Positions 1 through 4,665 of a DNA stretch of 8,915 nt are shown one piece after another (position 1 is the stretch's first letter; each line of letters opens with the position of its first letter). The stretch lies in the NCBI GenBank assembly GCA_002685655.1, contig NYXM01000019.1, positions 2,345-11,259 of the forward strand, in the 5' to 3' direction. The notes below the pieces were generated by a model. It was not told where the DNA came from. It saw only the letters and a list, made by a program, of their open reading frames with translations, and did no database searches. The DNA comes from Planctomycetaceae bacterium. Its GTDB lineage: Bacteria > Planctomycetota > Planctomycetia > Pirellulales > Pirellulaceae. The translations under genes were made by a program, and so were the position numbers.

Positions 1-78
1 TTGCAGGTAGGCAACCTCAATCTGCTCGCGTCCCTGCTGGTAAAGAGTGTCATGGTCGGAATCTTCATTGCCAGCCAT
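1..78 (-). CDS. Unidentified protein, N-terminal fragment (runs off left edge)
   Basis: A minus-strand reading frame opens with ATG at 78-76 and stays open to the window edge, giving 26 residues that begin MAGNEDSDHDTLYQQ. A good ribosome binding site (GGGAG, complement of 87-91) lies 8 bases before the ATG, which supports a real start. The visible segment is hydrophilic and acidic, with no signal peptide or membrane segment, so the product is probably cytoplasmic. It is transcribed divergently from the sigma-like gene at 408, with about 330 bases of shared leader. Too little is visible to name a family. The start and binding site are seen directly; that it is a real gene is inferred. Confidence 0.55.
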   Translation of the reverse strand, partial: MAGNEDSDHDTLYQQGREQIEVAYLQ

Positions 79-139
79 CGCGATAGCTCCCAGTAGCGCA
101 GTGTACGTGCCGTTAGAACCTAAATTGTGACGTCGTTCG

Positions 140-186
140 CGTCAAAATCCAATGATGCCCATGGCGTAGCATTCCCAACCCGCTTT
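140..186 (+). repeat. Degenerate direct repeat, left copy
   Basis: This 47-base segment matches 7807-7853 without gaps at about 36 of 47 positions by my count. The best-conserved parts are CGTCA, TGATGCC and TAGCATTCC followed by AACC. Many of the differences are transitions, which suggests old shared ancestry or a conserved site. Looser similarity seems to continue to about position 210. It lies about 220 bases before the sigma-like gene; the right copy lies about 45 bases before a small membrane gene. It could be a shared leader or promoter element, or a relic of recombination. Confidence 0.5.
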
Positions 187-335
187 ATTGGGCTCTTTTG
201 CTCTTCTTTGCCGTTCGGACTGCGTGACACCAGTGACAACGAGGGCACCGTCACCTAACGCCATCGAGCATCACGTTGCTGACGATCACTAACACGTCAG
301 CTTCAACTCTCATTCGTTCTTGCCCTGCAACCAGC

Positions 336-369
336 GGGGCAGTTTGTGTTTCCCAACACAGGCTGCCCC
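336..369 (+). promoter_or_regulatory. Strong 15-bp hairpin in the leader of the sigma-like gene
   Basis: GGGGCAG (336-342) pairs perfectly with CTGCCCC (363-369), and TGTGTT (345-350) with AACACA (355-360) around a TCCC loop. In RNA the two bases between them on each side (UU and GG) form G-U wobbles, so the stem is continuous for 15 pairs. No U-run follows, so it is not a standard intrinsic terminator. The arms have competing partners: TGCCC at 321-325 can pair with 337-341, and CCCC at 366-369 with GGGG at 376-379. The ribosome binding site (395-400) lies just downstream, so a leader that switches between folds is conceivable. The pairing is seen directly; the role is inferred. Confidence 0.55.
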
Positions 370-394
370 TGCGACGGGGTGGCCTTATCCCATT

Positions 395-400
395 GGAGGT
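395..400 (+). promoter_or_regulatory. Ribosome binding site deciding the sigma-like start
   Basis: GGAGGT sits 7 bases before the ATG at 408. The same frame is open further upstream, to an ATG at 276, but that extension would run through the hairpin and has no comparable binding site. The start at 408 is therefore preferred. Confidence 0.75.
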
Positions 401-407
401 CGCCCCA

Positions 408-1061
408 ATGATCGCTTTGCCCAAGAAGCAAGATGCTGATGCACTGCAACACAGATTCATGGACATGATGCCGACGATTTATGATCAAGTCCGTTTCGCC
501 TTCAGACACGAGTTGCCCGAACGACGGAACGAACTGATCGCCGAAGCCATCGCCAACTGCTGGGTGTCGTTCGTCAAGCTTGTCGAACGTGATCTGCAAG
601 ACGTGATCTATGCCACACCGCTGGCACAGTTCGCCATCCGGCAGGTCATCAGTGGCCACAAAGTAGGCGGCAAGCCCAACAAGAACGACATTACGTCCGA
701 GTACGCCCAGAAGATGAAGCAAATCACGGTTGAACGGTTGACTCGCTACAACAAACGGAAAAGCATGTGGTTGGAATTGCTGGTTGAGGATCGACATGCG
801 GGACCAGCGGATACGGCAGCGGCCAGAATCGATTTCGGTGATTGGTTAAGGACGCTTGGTGGACGGCGACGAAGGATTGCCGAGACGTTGGCCAAGGGAG
901 AAACGACCAGTGTGGCGGCCGCAAAATTTAAGGTGAGCTTGGGGCGGATCAGCCAGCTACGACGTGAGTTGCGTGATGACTGGGACCGGTTTCATGGGGA
1001 GGACGAGGATGGAGCCGCATCGTCGGACTGCCAAGTGGGGACCGTTTGCGAACCGGTTTAA
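408..1061 (+). CDS. Sigma-70-like / helix-turn-helix protein of planctomycete type
   Basis: This 217-residue cytoplasmic protein has no signal peptide. The N-terminal half (about 15-85) is helical and resembles sigma region 2-type sequence (MPTIYDQVRFAFRHELPERR, then CWVSFVKLVE and PLAQFAIRQV). A conserved-looking middle follows (GHKVGGKPNKNDITSEYAQ, then LVEDRHAGPADTAAARIDF, about 84-143). The C-terminal part (about 152-195) reads RRRRIAETLAKGETTSVAAA then GRISQLRRELRDDW, a sigma region 4-like helix-turn-helix. From memory, planctomycetes carry many proteins of this form and length, usually annotated as hypothetical or sigma-70-like. The tail after residue 198 is acidic and low in conservation. 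The gene looks intact. Whether it works as a sigma factor or as another DNA-binding protein cannot be told; no anti-sigma partner is adjacent. Family assignment is from recognition. Confidence 0.8.
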   Translation: MIALPKKQDADALQHRFMDMMPTIYDQVRFAFRHELPERRNELIAEAIANCWVSFVKLVERDLQDVIYATPLAQFAIRQVISGHKVGGKPNKNDITSEYAQKMKQITVERLTRYNKRKSMWLELLVEDRHAGPADTAAARIDFGDWLRTLGGRRRRIAETLAKGETTSVAAAKFKVSLGRISQLRRELRDDWDRFHGEDEDGAASSDCQVGTVCEPV

Positions 1062-1081
1062 CCGTGAGAAGGTTGAAAACA

Positions 1082-1127
1082 TCGTCCGCACCGTCCGGTG
1101 CGTCCAGATTCGGACGGGTCGGACGAT
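1082..1127. repeat. 9-bp-periodic palindromic array
   Basis: Starting just after the sigma-like stop, CGTCC occurs at 1083, 1092 and 1101, and TCGGAC follows at 1110 and 1119, every unit exactly nine bases from the last. The first three are direct repeats and the last two are in inverted orientation. As RNA the segment can fold as a three-way junction: an outer stem ATCGTCC (1081-1087) with GGACGAT (1121-1127), enclosing GCACCG/CGGTGC (1088-1101) and a GTCC/GGAC stem (1102-1115). A further CGGAC lies at 1134. It could be a multi-site protein binding region or a structured 3' end. Spacing and pairing are seen directly; function is unknown. Confidence 0.5.
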
Positions 1128-1139
1128 CATTTGCGGACA

Positions 1140-1505
1140 CTACAGCGTTAACAACTCCGCCAAGTCAATAACCAGTTCGTCCTTCTTCTTTCCTTTAATC
1201 TTGTCATCGTCATCATCCTCACCGTCGATGTCGGCGAAGAACAGATCACGGGCCTTCTTGCTGCCTTTGAGTTTGTCCTTCGCTTGGTCGTCAAATACCG
1301 TCGTCCCCGGAATAAACCGATTCGCCACCAGATCCTTCGCGATGTCCTCGTAGCTGTCTCCTGCAGCGAAGTGGGCGATCCAGTCGTTGTCGAGGATGTC
1401 TCGCAAGGTCGCAGCGTCATTGTCAAAGCTGGTGAACCCACCGATGAGAATGCTGCCAACCGTGCCGCCTGTGGTGGTCCAGCGAGTTTTGCGCTGGACA
1501 AAAGT
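1140..1505 (-). pseudogene. 3' remnant of a hemolysin-type (RTX-like) calcium-binding protein
   Basis: The minus-strand frame is open from 1505 and ends with TAG at 1142-1140. It reads GGTVGSILIGGFTSFDNDAA, then LRDILDNDW, FIPGTTVFDDQAKDKLKGS and KARDLFFADIDGEDDDDDKIKG. From memory this follows the extreme C-terminus of large planctomycete surface proteins with hemolysin-type repeats: an ILIGG repeat end, a 'D.AAL..IL..W' segment, 'TTVFDD..KDKL.G' and 'DLFFA'. Such proteins run to hundreds or thousands of residues; here only about 110 recognisable residues remain, and a TGA (1508-1506) closes the frame upstream. An 88-residue ORF from a TTG at 1406 could be called as a gene, but it would lack export signals. 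A dead remnant is the likelier reading. The junction with foreign sequence seems to fall near the inverted repeat starting at 1468. Confidence 0.6.
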
Positions 1506-1570
1506 TCATCAACATCGCCCAGATTAGTGCAATTCTGTTCACACGAAAAAAATCGCTGGACCACTACAGG
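1468..1570. repeat. 103-bp segment bounded by 18-bp inverted repeats (MITE-like)
   Basis: The left arm CCTGTGGTGGTCCAGCGA (1468-1485) is the reverse complement of the right arm TCGCTGGACCACTACAGG (1553-1570) at 17 of 18 positions. An inner copy of the core, CGCTGGAC, lies at 1492-1499 and gives a second perfect 8-bp hairpin with 1477-1484. The interior has no coding capacity and includes an A-run at 1546-1552. I see no clear target-site duplication. The left arm overlaps the in-frame end of the RTX-like remnant, which may have been broken here. It could be a miniature inverted-repeat element, an IS end fragment, or a structured transcript downstream of the pectate lyase gene. Confidence 0.45.
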
Positions 1571-1617
1571 GGATCGAATTCGGCCACGATCAAGTCGGAA
1601 CGCCATCGTGTAACGCT
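1571..1617. other. Short spacer after the pectate lyase gene, nothing recognised
   Basis: These bases lie between the inverted-repeat segment and the stop codon of the pectate lyase gene. I see no stem followed by a T-run on the minus strand and no coding signal. Confidence 0.3.
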
Positions 1618-2886
1618 TTAACGTTCTTTCTTCGCTTGCCGCTTCTTCTGAAACTGCTCATAGATCTTCCGCCAGCGTGGACCAACGCGGCCAATCTTGC
1701 CCTGTTTCTCCCGCACTTCGCGGATCAGACGCTGATCGACCTCATCGCGCGGCCACGCTCCGACCTGGTCGAGCACCTGCCGATAAGCCTGTTCGGCGGG
1801 CTGCGGTTTGAGCACCGCATCTGCGGGGCTGCCGAAGGGTTTGCCGGCGATGTATTGTTCGGCTTCGGCACCGTATGCCCCATACTTCGACTGACGGTTC
1901 TGTTTGCCGTAGATCATCACCAATGACAATTCGTCGAGATCGTCGGACTGGCGGCGCGGTCCGAGATTTCCCTCGCAGAACACTTGCGGGTCCATCCTCA
2001 CATCTTCCCACCGTTGGTGTTTCGGAATGATGTTGATCTCCGGCTTGCCGAGACTTGAATCCGGACCGGGACGGAAGAAGTTGCCGACAAAGTTGATCCG
2101 CGCGTAGCCGGTGAACTTCGATGAGTTCCAGTAGTTGTAGATGACATTGTTGACAACCTCGAAGCGATAGTCGTCCAGCGGATATTTCGGTTTCGCGGTC
2201 GGACCGGCGATGATGGGGTTGCGGTCCAGGTTGCCCGTGAAGAGGCAATGGTGAGTGGTAACGCGGGCGCTGCCTCCGGCCTGCAGGCTGCCCATTGAGT
2301 GCGGACCTTTTTCGTGACCTTCGACGGCACCCTCGGCCATGATGCACCACGCGAGCGTGACGTCGCGGCTGTCCCACACGTCGATGTCTTCGTCCAGTGC
2401 CCAGGCCGTGGAGACGTGGTCGATCAGTACGCGGTGGCTGTTGTAAATACCCATCGTGTCGTAGCCACCGCGGCTGCGGATGTGTCGAACGACCACGTCT
2501 TCGCAACCGGAAAACGCCAACCCACCCTGAACCGTTATGCCTCCGTATTCCGCCGCCGAGAGGCCGTCGATCGTGACACGCCCGGACTCGACGAGAATGC
2601 GCTTGTCCAGATTGATCGTGCCACCGACTTTGAACTTGACGATCCGGGTTTCCTCAACAGCAAGCGCTGCACGCAGCGAACCGGCACCGGAATCGTTAAG
2701 GTTGGTCACCCAGATCACTCGGCCGCCTTCACCCCCTTTGCTCGCGGCACCGTAACCGAAACGTGTGAGCGTCTGAACTTCGGCTGGAATTGAAGCAGTC
2801 GATCTCAGGCTTTCCGCCATCGTGATCGACGCGACGACGCCTAGCAACACACTGGCAGCGAGTTGAAACGATTTCATGATTTGCAC
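1618..2886 (-). CDS. Secreted pectate lyase (polysaccharide lyase family 1-like)
   Basis: The protein has 422 residues from a GTG at 2886-2884, which has AAGG six bases upstream. An ATG at 2877 (residue 4) starts the more typical signal peptide MKSFQLAASVLLGVVASITMA, so either start is possible. The mature part is a right-handed parallel beta-helix lyase. It shows GGRVIWVTNLNDSGAGSLRAA (54-74), VGGTINL (87-93), HVSTAWALDEDIDVW (157-171, acidic residues in the calcium-site region), VTLAWCIMAEG (176-186), HHCLFTGNLDRNPII (212-226) and VVNNVIYNYW (244-253). Arg222 in DRNP is the best candidate for the catalytic base-like arginine of PL1 enzymes. The family cleaves polygalacturonate by calcium-dependent beta-elimination. 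The gene is intact in length and divergent from the propeller gene at 3033. The exact substrate is inferred. Confidence 0.85.
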   Translation of the reverse strand: MQIMKSFQLAASVLLGVVASITMAESLRSTASIPAEVQTLTRFGYGAASKGGEGGRVIWVTNLNDSGAGSLRAALAVEETRIVKFKVGGTINLDKRILVESGRVTIDGLSAAEYGGITVQGGLAFSGCEDVVVRHIRSRGGYDTMGIYNSHRVLIDHVSTAWALDEDIDVWDSRDVTLAWCIMAEGAVEGHEKGPHSMGSLQAGGSARVTTHHCLFTGNLDRNPIIAGPTAKPKYPLDDYRFEVVNNVIYNYWNSSKFTGYARINFVGNFFRPGPDSSLGKPEINIIPKHQRWEDVRMDPQVFCEGNLGPRRQSDDLDELSLVMIYGKQNRQSKYGAYGAEAEQYIAGKPFGSPADAVLKPQPAEQAYRQVLDQVGAWPRDEVDQRLIREVREKQGKIGRVGPRWRKIYEQFQKKRQAKKER

Positions 2887-3032
2887 GTTGAGCCTTGTCA
2901 GATGCTGTGGAATGGGTCACGCTGGCCATCATCTGCCAAGTGCTGGGAAATGGCAACTGGTTTGTTAGAACATCAGGAAAGAAACCACGGAATCCGATCA
3001 AGAACAACAACTCGCGGGACAATGAACACAAT
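2887..3032. promoter_or_regulatory. Divergent promoter region between pectate lyase and propeller genes
   Basis: This 146-base gap separates two divergently read genes for exported proteins, so it should contain both promoters and may allow shared control. The plus-strand frame of the propeller gene is open back to 2895, but no signal peptide or ribosome binding site supports that longer start. I see no clear promoter boxes or operator palindromes. Confidence 0.35.
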
Positions 3033-4550
3033 ATGAACCGCACGTCGACCCGAATAGCTGCCCTTTTCCTCGTCGTATGCCTTGCTGGAACAACGCTCGC
3101 TGAACCGGAACGGCGGCGCGTCATCGACGTTGGCTCGAAGAAACAACTCTTTGTCGACGAGTTGTTCATCGAGTCGAGTCGCGGTGTAACGTTGACAATG
3201 AACCCGCCTTATCGCGATGGCAAGGTGTTGCTCACAAACGACCGGCCTTGGGAAACCGGTCCGGACAGATACATCGGCGTCTACAGCAGCGTCATCGAAG
3301 AGAATGGCGTCGTGCGGCTGTGGTACGATTCGCGGCGCGACGGCGATCAGCGGTATGGCCGAGTTGCTTACGCCGAGTCGAAGGACGGCCTGCATTTCAC
3401 CAAGCCCATTCTGAATCTGCACGAAATCGACGGTTCGAAAGAAAACAACGTCGTGATTCCCGGCATCATTGGCGGTTGTGCCGTGTGGATTGATCCTAAA
3501 GCGCCGCCGGAACATCGCTACAAAACGCAGGCGAAAGTCTATCCCTCACGCGAGTTTCACATGCACAGTTCGCCCGACGGGCTCCGCTGGAAGCTGTTGG
3601 CCCGACTGAACCCTGGTCGCGGCGGCTGGGACACGCAAAGCGTCGCCTTTTGGGATCCCAACATCGAGCGATATGCGCTTTACACGCGCTACTGGATGTC
3701 GCATCGGCACGGGACGGCGAAAGCACCCGAGAACTTCCGCACGGTCCGGAGGTTGGAATCGGATGACCTGAAAAGTTGGGACAAGCAAAGCATCGTCATC
3801 GGGCCAGATGAAGCCGACCGAGCGCTGCACGCGACACCGCCAGGGCAGCCGCCGGTCGACTATTACGGAGCCGACGTCTTTCGCTATGCGGAGGCCGATC
3901 GTGTTTACATCATGCTGCCCCAGGCGTACTGGCACTGGAAACCGCGTGCGCCGCGAAATGGACTCGGTCCGGCCGGTTTCGACGTGCGTTTGGCCGTGAG
4001 CCGCGACGGGGGCAATTTCCAGCGGTCCGGCGGGCGCAAGCCGTTCATGGCGATGGGGCCGGCCGGCCGTTTCGATTCCAAGTTCGTCTGGGCCATGCCC
4101 GATCCCGTGCGCATGGGCAACGAATTGTGGATTTACTACGTCGGCTCGAATCGCGACCACGACGGCTACGTTGACAGCGCTGCCCCGGACGGAAAACATC
4201 TCACGGGCATCAGCCGCGCCGTCCTGCGGTTGGACGGCTTCGTTTCCGCCAACGCGGACTACGCCGTCGGCGAAATCACCACGCCTCTGATCAAGTTCAG
4301 TGGCCAGCGACTGGAGCTGAACGTGGAAACTAGCGGCGGCGGATCGGTGATCGTCGAGTTGCTCGACGAGAACGACAAACCGATTTCGGGTTTCTCGAAA
4401 ACCGACGCGACACCGGTCAACGGAAACTCAGTCCGCATGCCCATCCGCTGGGGCGATCGTGCTGAAGTCAGCACACTCACCGGAAGACCCGTAAGAATCC
4501 GTTTCCACATGCGCGACTGCAAGCTTTACGCGTTTCAGTTTACGGACTGA
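3033..4550 (+). CDS. Secreted five-bladed beta-propeller protein, glycosidase-like (GH43/GH32-type fold), function unknown
   Basis: The protein has 505 residues. ATG at 3033 was chosen because a clean signal peptide follows it (MNRTSTRIAALFLVVCLAGT, cleavage near residue 23). Five repeats of the type 'hydrophobic strand - WY/YY - S.DG..F/W' suggest propeller blades: GVYSSVIEENGVVRLWYDS with AESKDGLHF (82-122); HMHSSPDGLRWKLL (176-189); SVAFWDPNIERYALYTRYW with ESDDLKSW (203-249); ADVFRYAEADRVYIMLPQAY with AVSRDGGNF (280-329); ELWIYYVGSNRDHDG (364-378). The blade ends resemble GH43/GH32-type beta-propeller glycosidases, but I cannot assign a catalytic triad. Residues about 413-505 form a separate beta-rich domain. 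It probably binds or cleaves a polysaccharide outside the cell. Its neighbours, a pectate lyase and a GH123-like protein, support a carbohydrate role. Confidence 0.7.
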   Translation: MNRTSTRIAALFLVVCLAGTTLAEPERRRVIDVGSKKQLFVDELFIESSRGVTLTMNPPYRDGKVLLTNDRPWETGPDRYIGVYSSVIEENGVVRLWYDSRRDGDQRYGRVAYAESKDGLHFTKPILNLHEIDGSKENNVVIPGIIGGCAVWIDPKAPPEHRYKTQAKVYPSREFHMHSSPDGLRWKLLARLNPGRGGWDTQSVAFWDPNIERYALYTRYWMSHRHGTAKAPENFRTVRRLESDDLKSWDKQSIVIGPDEADRALHATPPGQPPVDYYGADVFRYAEADRVYIMLPQAYWHWKPRAPRNGLGPAGFDVRLAVSRDGGNFQRSGGRKPFMAMGPAGRFDSKFVWAMPDPVRMGNELWIYYVGSNRDHDGYVDSAAPDGKHLTGISRAVLRLDGFVSANADYAVGEITTPLIKFSGQRLELNVETSGGGSVIVELLDENDKPISGFSKTDATPVNGNSVRMPIRWGDRAEVSTLTGRPVRIRFHMRDCKLYAFQFTD

Positions 4551-4646
4551 CATTTTACCAGATTCGTATTGCTCACGAAGAGAAAGGTTGAAGAACTCGA
4601 TGTCAATCGTGACGGCTTTATCCCGCCCGATGAACTCGACGGCTGA
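4551..4646 (+). pseudogene. Fossil EF-hand C-terminus in the intergenic gap
   Basis: Directly after the propeller stop (TGA 4548-4550) the same frame stays open for 31 codons to TGA at 4644-4646. It ends with KRKVEELDVNRDGFIPPDEL. The 12-residue loop DVNRDGFIPPDE (4599-4634) fits the EF-hand consensus at every key place: Asp1, Asn3, Asp5, Gly6, Ile8 and Glu12, with a helix-like KRKVEEL before it. There is no good start codon and the rest of a protein is missing, so I read it as the 3' end of a lost EF-hand gene. Alternatives are a readthrough extension of the propeller protein or a chance match. The loop is seen directly; its origin is inferred. Confidence 0.45.
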
Positions 4647-4655
4647 CGGGCGACG

Positions 4656-4660
4656 GGAGG
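4656..4660 (+). promoter_or_regulatory. Ribosome binding site deciding the GH123-like start
   Basis: GGAGG lies 5 bases before the tandem ATG codons at 4666 and 4669, right before a signal peptide. This rules against the upstream TTG at 4588 in the same frame, whose extension overlaps the EF-hand fossil. Confidence 0.75.
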
Positions 4661-4665
4661 AGCTG

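Larger units (their letters stand above)
79..407. promoter_or_regulatory. Divergent intergenic leader with several inverted repeats
   Basis: This 329-base stretch separates the minus-strand gene starting at 78 from the sigma-like gene starting at 408, so it should hold both promoters. I see no convincing -35/-10 pair. Visible structure includes TGACG (128-132) against CGTCA (140-144), GCTGACG (278-284) against CGTCAGC (295-301), and two GTGAC words nine bases apart (224 and 233) with GTCAC at 250. A degenerate repeat copy lies at 140-186 and a long hairpin at 336-369; both are listed separately. The inverted repeats are seen directly. A role as operators is only a possibility. Confidence 0.4.

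Noticed and set aside
224..369. Integron attC site or phage attachment site
   Set aside because: The inverted repeats lack the conserved core words of attC, and no integrase gene is in the window.
276..407. 44-residue N-terminal extension of the sigma-like protein
   Set aside because: It lacks a binding site and would translate through the 15-bp hairpin; ATG at 408 has a strong, well-spaced site.
303..797. 164-codon minus-strand frame opposite the sigma-like gene
   Set aside because: Shadow frame; the plus strand has a ribosome binding site and a recognisable helix-turn-helix.
964..1353. 129-codon plus-strand frame overlapping the sigma-like 3' end and the RTX remnant
   Set aside because: No ribosome binding site, and it gives a serine-rich low-complexity translation where it runs antisense to the acidic RTX-like tail.
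1477..1499. 8-bp hairpin as a transcription terminator
   Set aside because: No T-run follows the stem on either strand; it fits better as part of the three-copy inverted-repeat segment.
1148..1606. 152-codon minus-strand frame starting MAFRLDRG
   Set aside because: It runs through the inverted-repeat segment and then out of frame through the RTX-like remnant; no family features.
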